DNA of 64,000 bases from a bacterium. Lineage in GTDB: Bacteria > Bacteroidota > Bacteroidia > Flavobacteriales > Schleiferiaceae. The notes below the pieces were generated by a model. That model ran no database searches. It was given only the letters and a program-made list of their open reading frames with translations, and was not told the DNA's origin. The number at the start of each line of letters is the position of its first letter. Position 1 is the stretch's first letter. The DNA is taken from assembly GCA_016125155.1 (NCBI GenBank), contig WGMI01000008.1, positions 1 through 64,000 on the forward strand, written 5' to 3'. This document shows, one piece after another, positions 29,519-38,773 of this stretch. Position numbers and translations under genes: made by a program.

Positions 29519-29803
29519 CTACCCCAACCGCCCTTCTTCCTTGCTCAATGCGACGAGCATCTTTATGTGCGCGATGTAGCCCCGCATGGCCTCTTCTTGA
29601 CTCATCCCCTTGAGCCGCACCCAGGCATCGTGCTTAAACGTTCGGATTACGTCCGAGTGGAGGGGTCGCTGCAGTTCGTTGTCGCCCACCATGGCTTGTT
29701 TATAGTACGCATAGGCAATGAGCATATGGTCGGCACTCTGAGGGGGCAACCCCTTGCCAACGCGCACATGCTCTTCAAAAAGCGCCTTCAGTTCAGCATC
29801 CAT
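29519..29803 (-). CDS. Acyl-CoA-binding protein
   Basis: A 94-residue protein of the ACBP family, which binds long-chain acyl-CoA esters in the cytoplasm. Hallmarks are LIAYAYYKQAMVGDN, KHDAWVRLKGMSQEEAMRGY and the short four-helix length. Start: ATG 29803; a TTG two codons earlier also lies in frame. It is the last gene of the minus-strand run after psd, 70 bases downstream, so acyl carrier or storage for lipid synthesis is a reasonable role. ACBP is common in eukaryotes and less common in bacteria, though seen in several Bacteroidota. Confidence 0.92.
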   Translation of the reverse strand: MDAELKALFEEHVRVGKGLPPQSADHMLIAYAYYKQAMVGDNELQRPLHSDVIRTFKHDAWVRLKGMSQEEAMRGYIAHIKMLVALSKEEGRLG

Positions 29804-29873
29804 AGACAAGGGCAGGCCGGTATATCGAAGTTCTACGAATCAACAATCGAACTACGCGCTGCAAAATTCGCGC

Positions 29874-30542
29874 CTAAACTGATGCAAAATGCGCCAAAAG
29901 AGTCCGATTGCCCTCAACGACCGCTCCCGGTTTCACCAACACCTCTGCATCGAGCGGTAAAAACACATCGACCCGGGAGCCGAAGCGGATAAATCCACAG
30001 TCGTCTCCTTGACGCACCGAGGTGCCTTCTTGGGCATACACGATAATTCTGCGCGCCAAGGCCCCCGCAATTTGCCGATAGAGCACGGCACCCTTGAGCG
30101 GATGTTCTACCACCACGGTACTGCGTTCGTTCAGCAAAGACGACTTCGGGTTCCAGGCCACCAGATACTTACCCGGGTGATGGCGCGCAAAGACCACTTT
30201 GCCCGAAATTGGATAGCGGTTTACGTGCACATTGAGGGGCGACATAAAAATGGAAATCTGGATGCGCGTATCCTGAAAATACTCGGGTTCGTAGACCTGT
30301 TCAACGACCACCACTTTGCCGTCGGCCGGGGCCAGAATCGAAGTAGGGTGTTCGGAGGTGGCGCGGTTCGGATTTCGGAAAAACCACAGGAAAAAACCGA
30401 GCAATCCAATGCCCAGCACCACGACGGACAGCGGCACCCATTGCGCATCAGGCCACAACAATGTAGACGCGCCATAGAGCACAGAAAGTACAAGCAACAG
30501 CACAGCCGTGGGCATTCGGCCCTCTCGGTGGATCAAACTCAT
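29874..30542 (-). CDS. psd: Phosphatidylserine decarboxylase proenzyme
   Basis: A 222-residue membrane enzyme that makes phosphatidylethanolamine from phosphatidylserine. I start at ATG 30542 because this overlaps the cdsA stop as ATGA; the longer frame upstream lies inside cdsA. Residues about 12-55 form two membrane segments (AVLLLVLSVLYGAS; VVVLGIGLLGFFLWFF). The core has NPNRA, APADGKVV, IFMSPLNVHVNRYPISGKV and near the end FGSRVDVFLP, where the Gly-Ser bond is cut to form the pyruvoyl group. The short length marks the PSD-A type of many Bacteroidota and Alphaproteobacteria. Confidence 0.95.
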   Translation of the reverse strand: MSLIHREGRMPTAVLLLVLSVLYGASTLLWPDAQWVPLSVVVLGIGLLGFFLWFFRNPNRATSEHPTSILAPADGKVVVVEQVYEPEYFQDTRIQISIFMSPLNVHVNRYPISGKVVFARHHPGKYLVAWNPKSSLLNERSTVVVEHPLKGAVLYRQIAGALARRIIVYAQEGTSVRQGDDCGFIRFGSRVDVFLPLDAEVLVKPGAVVEGNRTLLAHFASV

Positions 30543-31393
30543 GGGATGGGAAAGCTCAATCCGAAATAAAACACCAGATGCAAGTAGAGGGCCGCTATCG
30601 GCATAATAAATAAGAAGCTGTCCACACGATCGAGTATGCCCCCGTGTCCGGGAATCAAATGGCCCGAATCTTTGACGTCGGCCTTGCGCTTGAGTTTGGA
30701 TTCGTACAAATCGCCCAAGGTGCCAAAGACCACGGTAAACACGGCCAAGGCCGTAAAATGGGCAAAGTAGTTGGCCTCGGCTTTCCAGATCCACGGAATC
30801 ACGATGAGCGCAGCCACCAAGGTCATAATCAAACCACCGGCAGAGCCTTCGATGGTCTTGCGGGGCGAAAGCCTCGGGCTGAGTGGGGTCTTGCCCCAAA
30901 ATCGACCGAACACGTACGCAAACGTATCGTGGGTCCACACCAAGACAAAAAGGGCCGTCATCCAGCTCTGGTAGCGATTTTCAGCGTGAAAGAGTAGCAA
31001 AGGAGCCATAAAACCGAATCCGGTGTAAAGCGCGGCATGAATCCAAGGCGTGCGCACCAGACCCAATTCGCCGGAGCGCCCATAGAGCCGAAGCACCAGC
31101 CACAACACGTGAAAGGCCCCGATCCCTAAAAAAACAAGCCGTGCAGTGGGCGGAATGTCGATGATGCCCAGAAAGTGCAACGCCGAAAGGGTAAAGGGAA
31201 TCAAAGTGGCAAAAAACGCGTTGACACGTGGGGCTACTCGATTGATGTTGAGCAAGGTACCTGCTTCTATCAGGCTCATAATCATCAACAGCCCCATCAC
31301 AAAGACAAACGAACGATCCCTCCACCAGATTCCTCCGAGCAACAAGGCGACATAGAGCACCCCTGAAAGACTGCGCTTCAGGAGGGTATTCAT
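30539..31393 (-). CDS. cdsA: Phosphatidate cytidylyltransferase
   Basis: A 284-residue integral membrane enzyme that converts phosphatidic acid and CTP to CDP-diacylglycerol, the precursor of all phospholipids. It has about eight hydrophobic segments. The CDS signature is near the C-terminus (KADVKDSGHLIPGHGGILDR, then VDSFLF), preceded by SPRKTIEGSAGG. It overlaps the LUD gene upstream by 4 bases and psd downstream by 4 bases, both as ATGA. CdsA feeds the next gene's pathway: CDP-diacylglycerol to phosphatidylserine, then Psd. A pssA is not in the window. Confidence 0.96.
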   Translation of the reverse strand: MNTLLKRSLSGVLYVALLLGGIWWRDRSFVFVMGLLMIMSLIEAGTLLNINRVAPRVNAFFATLIPFTLSALHFLGIIDIPPTARLVFLGIGAFHVLWLVLRLYGRSGELGLVRTPWIHAALYTGFGFMAPLLLFHAENRYQSWMTALFVLVWTHDTFAYVFGRFWGKTPLSPRLSPRKTIEGSAGGLIMTLVAALIVIPWIWKAEANYFAHFTALAVFTVVFGTLGDLYESKLKRKADVKDSGHLIPGHGGILDRVDSFLFIMPIAALYLHLVFYFGLSFPIP

Positions 31394-32025
31394 GAGGCGG
31401 CTTCGGTAAGTAGGAGAAACAGTTCCTTGCGGTTTTGCCCATGACCTGCCGAGGCTACTGTCTCCATTTCAAATTGGGGTGCGTGCAAGGTGGTAATCTG
31501 AGAGGGAATGGCCCCGTTGTAGAGGTCGCGAATGCCTGTGAGCGCCTGATTCAATTTGAGAACCAGTTGATCGGTATACGCTAAAATGAGGACAATAGAG
31601 GGCAAATCGGCGGGTTTACGACCGTCGGTGTGTTTCGAGTTCAGCATGATGCCTCCGTTGTAGGCCACGAGAAAATCGCAACCCGAAATAAACACCGAAG
31701 CCGCATCGGGTTCTACGAAGTCGAGTGCCAGACCGGCGGTGCTCAATTTGACGCGAATGCCGTGATCGGGACAATACACCCGGGTTTGGCCGATTTCCCC
31801 GAAAATGGATCGGAGGTACTCGGTTTCGGCGCGGGCGTCTTCAGCATACACAAAATAGCCGCCCTGGCCACAGAACACCTTGGCAAAGTGGACGTCAACC
31901 GGATCGCTTTCCAGCGGGATCCATTCGGCATCGGTTCGATCTTCCGAAGTCCCCTCTGGTTTGCCGCTCAGGACCGATAAAAACTTGTTGAGTATGCTCT
32001 GACGCTCTTTGTTCCCCTCTTTCAT
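31390..32025 (-). CDS. LUD-domain protein (LutC-like)
   Basis: A 211-residue cytoplasmic protein from ATG 32025 (MKEGNKERQSILNKFLSVLS); a TTG lies three codons earlier. The pattern fits the LUD domain of lactate-utilisation protein LutC: a helix-rich start, then VDVHFAKVFCGQGGYFVYAED, then GLALDFVEPDAASVFISGCD with AYNGGIMLNSKHTDGRK. It has no iron-sulfur cysteine motif and no LutA or LutB beside it, so a role in lactate oxidation is not supported here. It is placed between ftsH and cdsA, an arrangement I recall from other Bacteroidota, which hints at a different, envelope-linked role. Specific function unknown. Confidence 0.85.
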   Translation of the reverse strand: MKEGNKERQSILNKFLSVLSGKPEGTSEDRTDAEWIPLESDPVDVHFAKVFCGQGGYFVYAEDARAETEYLRSIFGEIGQTRVYCPDHGIRVKLSTAGLALDFVEPDAASVFISGCDFLVAYNGGIMLNSKHTDGRKPADLPSIVLILAYTDQLVLKLNQALTGIRDLYNGAIPSQITTLHAPQFEMETVASAGHGQNRKELFLLLTEAAS

Positions 32026-32041
32026 GCGGAGCAATGTTGAG

Positions 32042-32049
32042 CGAAAGTA
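32042..32049 (-). promoter_or_regulatory. Possible internal -7 box before the LUD gene
   Basis: The minus strand reads TACTTTCG in the 42-base gap between ftsH and the LUD gene, 17 bases before the LUD ATG. It is one mismatch from TAnnTTTG and no good -33 TTG is seen. It could let the downstream part of the operon be expressed separately. Confidence 0.3.
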
Positions 32050-32067
32050 CGCAAACGGCGGCTCAGC

Positions 32068-34107
32068 TTACGTAGGGACTGATTCGGAAGCATTGCGCGC
32101 CTCCTCTTCCAATTGCGCCTCCTCTCGAGTCAACCAGGGGCGCTTGCCAAAGATCTCTTCAAGATTTTCCTTGAAAATCACTTCGTTCTCTAAGAGCAGC
32201 TTGGCCAATTGGTCGAGTTTGCTGCGCTCGCGGTTGAGGAGTTCCTTGGCCCGAACGTATTGCGCCTCGACGATGTGGTGGATCTCTTCGTCGATCAATT
32301 GGGCGGTTTTCTCACTGTAGGGCTTGCTGAAACCGTATTCGTTTTGACCGCTTGAATCGTAGTACGTGATGTTTCCGATTTTGTCGTTCAAACCGTATAC
32401 CGTGACCATGGCCAAGGCTTGCTTGGTCACTTTTTCAAGATCGGACAGCGCTCCGGTAGAAATTTTTCCAAACACAACGTCTTCCGCTGCTCGACCGCCG
32501 AGCGTTGCACACATTTCGTCGAGCATTTGCTCGGTATTGGTCAAATGCCGTTCGTCGGGCAGGTACCACGCCGCACCGAGCGAGCGTCCGCGAGGGACAA
32601 TGGTCACTTTGACCAAGGGAGCCGCGTGTTCCAACATCCAACTCACTGTGGCATGCCCGGCTTCGTGGTAGGCAATCACTTCTTTTTCTGCGTTGGTAAT
32701 GATCTTTCCCTTTTTCTCCAAACCGCCTACAATGCGGTCGACCGAGTCGAGGAAGTCTTGTTTTTCGATGAGTTTTTTGTCTTTTCGCGCCGCGGTCAAG
32801 GCCGCTTCGTTGCACACATTGGCAATGTCGGCACCGGAGAATCCCGGAGTTTGACGCGCGAGGAAGTCCACGTCGACATCGGTGCCCAACTTGAGGGGTT
32901 TGAGGTGGACTTCAAAAATCTCTTTGCGCTCGTTGAGGTCGGGCAGATCGATGTAAATGAGACGGTCAAACCGCCCGGCGCGCATCAAGGCACGATCAAG
33001 GATATCGGCGCGGTTGGTGGCAGCCAATACAATTACATGGTCCTTGGTGTTGAACCCGTCCATCTCGGTGAGCAACTGGTTCAGGGTGTTTTCGCGTTCG
33101 TCGTTGCCCCCCGAAAAGGCATTTTTGCCCCGGGCGCGCCCAATGGCGTCGATTTCGTCGATAAAAATGATGGCCGGACTCTTGTCTTTGGCCTGTTTGA
33201 ATAAGTCGCGCACCCTCGAAGCGCCCACGCCTACAAACATTTCGACAAAATCGGATCCGCTCAACGAGAAGAAGGGAACCTTGGCTTCTCCGGCCACCGC
33301 TTTGGCCAACAAGGTCTTGCCTGTGCCAGGAGGTCCAACCAGCAAAGCTCCTTTCGGGATTTTGCCGCCGAGGTTGGTGTATTTGTCGGGATTTTTCAAA
33401 AAGGAGACGATCTCTTCAATCTCCTCCTTGGCCCCTTCGAGTCCCGCCACGTCTTTAAACGTCACCTTGACGTTGGTGTCCTTGTCGAACAGCGTAGCCC
33501 GAGATTTGCCGATGTTGAAAATCTGGGCACCAGGCCCCGCATTGGCCCCGCTGATGCGGCGCATAATAAACAACCATAAACCCACCATAAGCAGAATCGG
33601 GATGACCCAGGTCAATACATCGCTGAAATAGTCGCGCTCTTCGCGAAATTCGAGGGGGACATCGCTGCGTTTGAGTAGGGGATGATCAGCGTAAAACCGA
33701 TCGAGACTTTTTTCGAAACTCTCTGCAGGGAAGACGAAATAAAAGTGAGGGCCCGGATTCAATCCTTCTCCCACGCTGCGATCGCGTACCTTTTCGTAGC
33801 GCGGCTTGCTCTTGAGCGCTTCGGGTTTGATCACCACCTCTACCCGATCCCCGTTGATGAGATCGATGCGCTGCACGTCGCCTTCCTCGAGCATCGTGCT
33901 CAACTCGGTAAAATTGCTCGGCTGTTGGGACTTCATCATGCCCGCAAAGAGCAGATTGGCCATGAACACCACGAACAACAATCCGTAGATCCAGTAAAAA
34001 TTGAACCTGCGGGGGTTGCCCCCTTCGTTGCCAGAGTCGGTATTGCCGTTGCGCGAGAATTGTTGGCGCAGGCGCTCCATTTGATTTTTGTCTGAATTCG
34101 TACTCAT
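32068..34107 (-). CDS. ftsH: ATP-dependent zinc metalloprotease FtsH
   Basis: A 679-residue inner-membrane AAA+ protease that degrades membrane and some cytosolic proteins. ATG 34107 overlaps the rsfS stop as ATGA and gives [16 protein letters not shown]; the open frame extends upstream into rsfS but without support. Two membrane segments flank a periplasmic loop ([20 protein letters not shown] near residue 30; [19 protein letters not shown] near 165). Walker [19 protein letters not shown] is near 255, Walker [16 protein letters not shown] near 310, and the zinc site HEAGH near 480. The N-terminal tail is longer and more polar than in E. coli FtsH, as usual in Bacteroidota. Confidence 0.97.
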   Translation of the reverse strand: MSTNSDKNQMERLRQQFSRNGNTDSGNEGGNPRRFNFYWIYGLLFVVFMANLLFAGMMKSQQPSNFTELSTMLEEGDVQRIDLINGDRVEVVIKPEALKSKPRYEKVRDRSVGEGLNPGPHFYFVFPAESFEKSLDRFYADHPLLKRSDVPLEFREERDYFSDVLTWVIPILLMVGLWLFIMRRISGANAGPGAQIFNIGKSRATLFDKDTNVKVTFKDVAGLEGAKEEIEEIVSFLKNPDKYTNLGGKIPKGALLVGPPGTGKTLLAKAVAGEAKVPFFSLSGSDFVEMFVGVGASRVRDLFKQAKDKSPAIIFIDEIDAIGRARGKNAFSGGNDERENTLNQLLTEMDGFNTKDHVIVLAATNRADILDRALMRAGRFDRLIYIDLPDLNERKEIFEVHLKPLKLGTDVDVDFLARQTPGFSGADIANVCNEAALTAARKDKKLIEKQDFLDSVDRIVGGLEKKGKIITNAEKEVIAYHEAGHATVSWMLEHAAPLVKVTIVPRGRSLGAAWYLPDERHLTNTEQMLDEMCATLGGRAAEDVVFGKISTGALSDLEKVTKQALAMVTVYGLNDKIGNITYYDSSGQNEYGFSKPYSEKTAQLIDEEIHHIVEAQYVRAKELLNRERSKLDQLAKLLLENEVIFKENLEEIFGKRPWLTREEAQLEEEARNASESVPT

Positions 34108-34544
34108 CCTTCTACTGTGGGGTGGGGAGTCAGTGGGAGGGCGTCGCCCCAAAGGCTTTCGAGATCGTAAAAGGCCCGGGTTTCTGTGCGAAACACATGG
34201 ACAACCGTGTGGACGTAATCGAGCAAAACCCAATCTGCGTGCATGAGACCTTCAACATGCCAAGGGCGTTCATCGTTCACTTCTCGAACCACTTTTTCGA
34301 CGCTGTCGGCAATGGCCTTGACTTGGGTAGAGCTCTGGGCGCTGCACACGACAAAGAAGTCGCACACCGCGTTTTCAATGGTCCGCAAGTCTAAGATCGA
34401 GATGTGCTCGCCTTTAATTTCTTCGATGCCTGCAACAATGGAGGCGAGGATTCCGGGCAATTCCGAAGGGCCAGAGGCGTTCAATGTCGCTCGGCTTTCG
34501 GGGGTGGGTTTGGTTTTGGCCAATGAGGTGGGTGGGGTTTCCAA
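34104..34544 (-). CDS. rsfS: Ribosomal silencing factor RsfS
   Basis: A 146-residue protein that binds L14 of the large subunit and blocks joining of the 30S under starvation. The Iojap/DUF143 core is clear: ISILDLRTIENAVCDFFVVC, ADSVEKVVREVNDERPWHVEG and WVLLDYVHTVVHVFRTETRA. There is no in-frame ATG before the conserved core and a TGA lies directly upstream of the TTG at 34544, so translation starts at a TTG, most simply 34544; a shorter start at a later TTG is possible. It opens the rsfS-ftsH-LUD-cdsA-psd run and diverges from birA with a 94-base gap. Confidence 0.92.
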   Translation of the reverse strand: METPPTSLAKTKPTPESRATLNASGPSELPGILASIVAGIEEIKGEHISILDLRTIENAVCDFFVVCSAQSSTQVKAIADSVEKVVREVNDERPWHVEGLMHADWVLLDYVHTVVHVFRTETRAFYDLESLWGDALPLTPHPTVEG

Positions 34545-34638
34545 TCAGCAGTACCCCTCTGGCGAAGGGTAGTTCAAAAATACGACATTCGCCTGCCAAA
34601 GACTGCGCCCCCTCACAAGATGCACCCCCGACTGATTT

Positions 34639-35421
34639 ATGGACCGATTTACCCTTGAAGAAGTCGATTCGATCGACTCTACCAACGAGGCCCTAAAACG
34701 GCGAATGCGGTGGGGAAGAGCAAGCAGCGGTTTGGTGATACGCGCAGAACATCAAACATCAGGCCGAGGGCAGTTTGGCACGATTTGGGAGAGCCAAGCT
34801 GGCAGGAACCTCTTGTTCAGCCTGCTGTTGATCGAGCCCGACTTGCCTTCTGAGCGGCCATTTCAGCTCAACATGACGATTTGTCGCATTCTGGTCGATG
34901 CACTCCGGGTTTTTGTTCCCGAAGTGCGGATCAAATGGCCGAACGATCTCTATGCCCACGATCGAAAGCTCGGGGGCATCTTGATCGAAAATCAGTGGCT
35001 GGGAACGCGTTGGCAAAGCGCAGTAGTGGGCGTTGGAATCAATGTGGCGCAAAGCGATTTCGGGGCTCCTAGGGCGATTGCACTCAGGACTTTGTGTTCA
35101 GAAGTTCCCGCCCCGGCCGATTTGTTGCGCCTTGTGCTCTCGAAGTTCGATGGGCATTGGGGCGAATGGGGCCGACGGTCGTGGGCCGAGGAAGTCGAAG
35201 ACTATACCCAACGGTTGTTGGGCTTTGGAGCCATGCACGGATATCGATGGGTTCGGGGATCCGACCCTGCTGTCTTTCGTGCAGCCATAGAAGGGGTTTC
35301 CGAGGAAGGAACCCTCCACTTGAAGAGGAGCGATGGGGTGCCCATTCAGGCCCGCTTTAAGGAAATTGCCTGGCTCAACCCAGAGGAAGTACATTCGCCC
35401 CGGCCAAGCTCAGAACCATGA
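34639..35421 (+). CDS. birA: Biotin-[acetyl-CoA-carboxylase] ligase
   Basis: A 260-residue enzyme that joins biotin to the biotin carrier protein of acetyl-CoA carboxylase through biotinyl-AMP. The catalytic GRGQFGTIWESQAGRNLLFS (the Gly-Arg-Gly loop is near residue 43) and KWPNDLYAHDRKLGGILIE with the biotin-contacting Lys are visible, as is VGVGINVAQ. There is no N-terminal helix-turn-helix, so it is a monofunctional ligase and not a repressor like E. coli BirA. It overlaps the next gene by 4 bases (ATGA). Confidence 0.95.
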   Translation: MDRFTLEEVDSIDSTNEALKRRMRWGRASSGLVIRAEHQTSGRGQFGTIWESQAGRNLLFSLLLIEPDLPSERPFQLNMTICRILVDALRVFVPEVRIKWPNDLYAHDRKLGGILIENQWLGTRWQSAVVGVGINVAQSDFGAPRAIALRTLCSEVPAPADLLRLVLSKFDGHWGEWGRRSWAEEVEDYTQRLLGFGAMHGYRWVRGSDPAVFRAAIEGVSEEGTLHLKRSDGVPIQARFKEIAWLNPEEVHSPRPSSEP

Positions 35422-36032
35422 ACCCCCTTTTTTCATCGATACGTCCCGTCTATTTTCTCGCCCTGAGTTGGGTGCTGTATAGCCCTGAGGTCATGGCCCA
35501 GCACGAAGAGGTCCGCCAGAATATCCAATCACTCGAAGAGGCACTCGAGCCGGATTATGAGCCCAAGACTCTGAATTTGACGGCTCCCGATCTCGGAGCC
35601 CTCGGAGAGACCGAGGCGGAGTACACGTATTTTGTCGAGTACAAATCGAAAGAGAAGCGGGAAAACGCGCTGGGCAACAACGCCTATGTGCGGGTCAAAG
35701 TGATGGTGTTTGCCTGGGAAAACGAGGCCGATCTGAAGTATGTCTTTTATCAGTGGACCAAGCGGTTTCTCGAAGGGGGGATCGCCAAACCCGGGCGCAC
35801 TTCAAAGACCTACGAATACGGCAAACCCACCGTGGTGATTGTGGGTCAAAAGAGCATAGCGCTCGCCCAGATCAGTTGCAACGACTACAGCGATGAGCTC
35901 TTCCGCGCCTGGGTCAAGACCATGGAGGGGCACTTCAACGAAGACCAGTCTATGACCATCGAATTGAAGTGTGGAGGGCCGCTCGAATGGACGCGGAATG
36001 CTCCGGACCCCAAGGCCCGCTTCAAGCCGTAA
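35418..36032 (+). CDS. Exported conserved hypothetical protein
   Basis: A 204-residue protein I do not recognise. The N-terminus (FLALSWVLYSPEVMAQHEEV) is a signal peptide with a likely cut after MAQ. The mature part is rich in charged residues, with a Trp/Tyr-rich centre (VFAWENEADLKYVFYQWTKR, TYEYGKPTVVIVGQKSIALA) and no cysteine pair, zinc site or repeat. It overlaps birA by 4 bases (ATGA), so both are likely translated from one message. Its stop TAA (36030-36032) directly abuts the stop of the convergent TolC-like gene. A periplasmic or secreted accessory role is only a guess. Confidence 0.7.
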   Translation: MNPLFSSIRPVYFLALSWVLYSPEVMAQHEEVRQNIQSLEEALEPDYEPKTLNLTAPDLGALGETEAEYTYFVEYKSKEKRENALGNNAYVRVKVMVFAWENEADLKYVFYQWTKRFLEGGIAKPGRTSKTYEYGKPTVVIVGQKSIALAQISCNDYSDELFRAWVKTMEGHFNEDQSMTIELKCGGPLEWTRNAPDPKARFKP

Positions 36033-37439
36033 TCAACGCGCCAATCCCCCGATGAGCTCGAGCATTTCGAGTTCTTTGAGCGCCGTGAGTTCGAGGTTTT
36101 CGATCCATTTGGCCCCCGATTGAATGGCCGATATTTCTCGGCTGTTGACGAGGAACAGGCTGCTTTCACCGATCGAGAATTTTCGGACTTCGGCCTCGAG
36201 GAGCACCGAGTAGTTCCCAAAATTGCGCTCAGCCCGCTCCGCATTGCGGGCATAGGTTTCGAGCGCTGCCCGGGAGGCCAAGGCCTTGTTCGCTATGGCG
36301 ACCCGTTTTTCGAGCAGCAACCATTCGGCCCGTTCTCGTTCCAGCTGATAAAATTGTAAGGAGGAGCGCTCTTTGCGCAGAAACAGGGGCAGTTCTACCC
36401 CCAATCCGAGGTAGTTGTTGCTTCCCGGGTTGTAGGTCTCGGTGTTAAAGGCATCGTCCAGCGGACTGATCCAGCGGTAGCTGAGCTTTGCTTCGGGAAG
36501 CAGGTCGTTAAACCCCTGATTGATGCGTACCTGGGCCTTGTCGATTTCGGTTCGGGTTTTGAGCAGTTCGGGCGAGCGTTCGTCGAGCGAGAGCAGCAGG
36601 GTCTGCAGGCTGTCGAGTGGCATGAGTCCTGGCGCCCGTTCGAGGAGGTCGAAGGGCAAGGTGGTAGGGTCGATGCGCAGCGGAAGCGAATCTGGGGTCC
36701 ACAAATGCGCTTCGAGGAGCAGGCGGGCGGTTTCCCGATCGAGTTCCGCCTTGGCCCTGTCCATCCTTCGATTTTCCAACAGACCCAGAGCTTCTACCGT
36801 GTCTATGGCCGCCGATTGACCGGTTTGGGCGCTGCGCTTTATGGCCTCAAAACGCACAAATGCATTCTGCTCTGCCTGATCGAACAGCTCAAAACGCGCC
36901 TGGGCCGCGGACCAGTTCCAATAGCGAGATAGCGCTTCGCGCACCAAGGCATTGCGCAAAGCCAACCGCTCGGCCTCGTTTTTTTGTGCCACAATGCGGG
37001 CTTCGGCCAAAGCGGTTCGTCTGGTATCGAATACCAGTCCTCGGAGCAGATTGGCATCGGCCCCGAGTTCGACGTTGCCCGGGCCGGGGATAAAGGCCTC
37101 CGGGTTGAGGTATTCCCCCTCGCTGCGCTTCATTTCGGCCTTGAAATCGATCCCCGGCCATGTGGCGACGCTCAGACCCAGCTTTTCGTATCGGTAGTAG
37201 GTTTTGTCGTCGAAATTCTTGGTCGAAAGGTCGTAGTTCAATTTGGGATCAAACGCGCCCTTGGCCTTCATGCGCACAATCCCGCTTTCGCGTTCGAGCA
37301 GTTCCGAGGCTTTAAAGACGGGGTGGTTGGGGAGGAGATTGAGCACGGCCTCCGGTCCAAGCCGAACAGGATCTTCTTGAGCCCGGGCCCATGAACTGAG
37401 AACACACAAGGCTCCGATGCACGATAGGCTCCACCTCAC
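36033..37439 (-). CDS. TolC-family outer-membrane efflux protein
   Basis: A 468-residue outer-membrane channel. After a signal (WSLSCIGALCVLSSWARAQE) there are two copies of the TolC helix-strand pattern: long helices (NEAERLALRNALVREALSRY; AKAELDRETARLLLEAHLW) and beta segments that make the 12-strand barrel. The second copy ends with LFLVNSREISAIQSGAKWIE. It starts at GTG, overlapping the HlyD stop as GTGA. With the HlyD and ABC genes it forms a tripartite export operon. TolC trimers span the outer membrane and periplasm; the substrate is unknown. No terminator is seen; the convergent gene abuts. Confidence 0.9.
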   Translation of the reverse strand: MRWSLSCIGALCVLSSWARAQEDPVRLGPEAVLNLLPNHPVFKASELLERESGIVRMKAKGAFDPKLNYDLSTKNFDDKTYYRYEKLGLSVATWPGIDFKAEMKRSEGEYLNPEAFIPGPGNVELGADANLLRGLVFDTRRTALAEARIVAQKNEAERLALRNALVREALSRYWNWSAAQARFELFDQAEQNAFVRFEAIKRSAQTGQSAAIDTVEALGLLENRRMDRAKAELDRETARLLLEAHLWTPDSLPLRIDPTTLPFDLLERAPGLMPLDSLQTLLLSLDERSPELLKTRTEIDKAQVRINQGFNDLLPEAKLSYRWISPLDDAFNTETYNPGSNNYLGLGVELPLFLRKERSSLQFYQLERERAEWLLLEKRVAIANKALASRAALETYARNAERAERNFGNYSVLLEAEVRKFSIGESSLFLVNSREISAIQSGAKWIENLELTALKELEMLELIGGLAR

Positions 37440-38767
37440 TTCTGATAGCCGGCTTTGGGCTTGGTTTTAATCTTCTCTTCCTTTTCTGTTCCGGTGTAGT
37501 ATTCTGGGGGAAAGCCATTGAGTTGCCTCCAGATTTCGAACCAAACCGGGACCTCATTGAGCAAGAGCATGCCCCGGGCGCCCGAACCGAAACGCAGGGG
37601 CTCAGGCCAGGGAATGTCGGTCGGATCGGGTTGAAGCAGTACCCGATAGCGTCCATTTTCGTCCAGGGATTGATCGACAGCCACCACTTGGGCCCCAAAC
37701 GTGCCGAATGAGGTGTTGGGCCAGCCGGAAAAGACGATGGTCGGCCACCCATCGAACTCGATACGAGCGTGTTGACCTCGCTTAATGAGGGGCAAATCGA
37801 CAGGGCGCACAAAGATCTCGACCCCGAGTTTGGGCGCGGTAGCCACGATTTCGAGGATGGACTCTCCCGCCGAGATGTTCTCGCCCAAACCGGTAATCCG
37901 AGATCGGGTAATCACACCGCTTCTCGGGGCACGCAGCCAATAATAGCCCCGGCGCATGGAGAGGTTGCCCAATTTGACCCGCAGTTTGGCCACTTCGCCC
38001 TCGGCTTCAAGACCCGCACTACGGGCCGAGAACAAATCGGATTGGGCCTTGGCGATTTTTTCGCGGTACTCGGCTTCAATACCGGACCGATCGATCAGGG
38101 CTTTTTGGTAGTCGTTTTGGGCTTTGACCCATTTGGCTTCGGTTTCCTGGGCATATTGCTTGCGCTTTTCCCAGTTGAGGCGGGATTCGATGCCTTCGTT
38201 GAAGAGGGTGTCTACGCGCATGAACTGCAATCGGGCAAGCTCGCGATTGGTTGAGGCCGCGCTTACAGCAATGCGTCGCGCATCGATTTCTTGTTCGAGT
38301 TGCTGCTTTTTGAACACCAAAGAGCGCTCCAATTGCTCCACTTGTTGCCCGAGACTTTCCGCTTTGTTTCGGTAGGCCAAGACCGCATCGTTTTTCGCCT
38401 GGAGTTCTTCTCGGGCGCGGTCTTCGATGCCTTCGTCAAAATACTCTTCTTTGATTTCGGACAAGCGCGCCAGGGTGTCTCCAGTTTGAACCGTATCGCC
38501 TTCTTGAACAAACCACTCTTCGATGCGACCTGGAATGGGACTCTGCACGGTTTGAGGCCGTTGACCCTGATCGATGGCGGTGATGCTTCCCGTTCCGCTC
38601 ACCACTTGAGTCCACGGCAAGAAGAGGATCAAAAGGATGAAAAATCCCCCTGTGTAGAGCCAGTATTTAAAGTACTGTATCTCCTTTCGGGTGCCACTTT
38701 GGTGCAGAGAAGGATAGTGCTCCAGTTTGATGCGCTCTGCAATCGAATTTTCGGAAATATTCAACAT
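37436..38767 (-). CDS. HlyD-family periplasmic adaptor
   Basis: A 443-residue membrane-fusion protein linking an inner-membrane ABC transporter with the outer-membrane TolC-like channel. One N-terminal membrane helix (YWLYTGGFFILLILFLPWT, residues about 34-52) is followed by a lipoyl half-domain (QSPIPGRIEEWFVQEGDTVQ), a long coiled-coil hairpin (about residues 115-260, rich in Glu, Lys, Gln), the second lipoyl half (LRAPRSGVITRSRI) and a beta-barrel (GVEIFVRPVDLPLIKRGQHA). The order matches HlyD/EmrA. It starts at ATG, 6 bases after the ABC gene. Confidence 0.92.
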   Translation of the reverse strand: MLNISENSIAERIKLEHYPSLHQSGTRKEIQYFKYWLYTGGFFILLILFLPWTQVVSGTGSITAIDQGQRPQTVQSPIPGRIEEWFVQEGDTVQTGDTLARLSEIKEEYFDEGIEDRAREELQAKNDAVLAYRNKAESLGQQVEQLERSLVFKKQQLEQEIDARRIAVSAASTNRELARLQFMRVDTLFNEGIESRLNWEKRKQYAQETEAKWVKAQNDYQKALIDRSGIEAEYREKIAKAQSDLFSARSAGLEAEGEVAKLRVKLGNLSMRRGYYWLRAPRSGVITRSRITGLGENISAGESILEIVATAPKLGVEIFVRPVDLPLIKRGQHARIEFDGWPTIVFSGWPNTSFGTFGAQVVAVDQSLDENGRYRVLLQPDPTDIPWPEPLRFGSGARGMLLLNEVPVWFEIWRQLNGFPPEYYTGTEKEEKIKTKPKAGYQK

Positions 38768-38773
38768 GGGCGC

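Noticed and set aside
30543-30938. Upstream extension of the psd frame
   Set aside because: It lies entirely inside cdsA in a different frame; the ATG at 30542 overlaps the cdsA stop.
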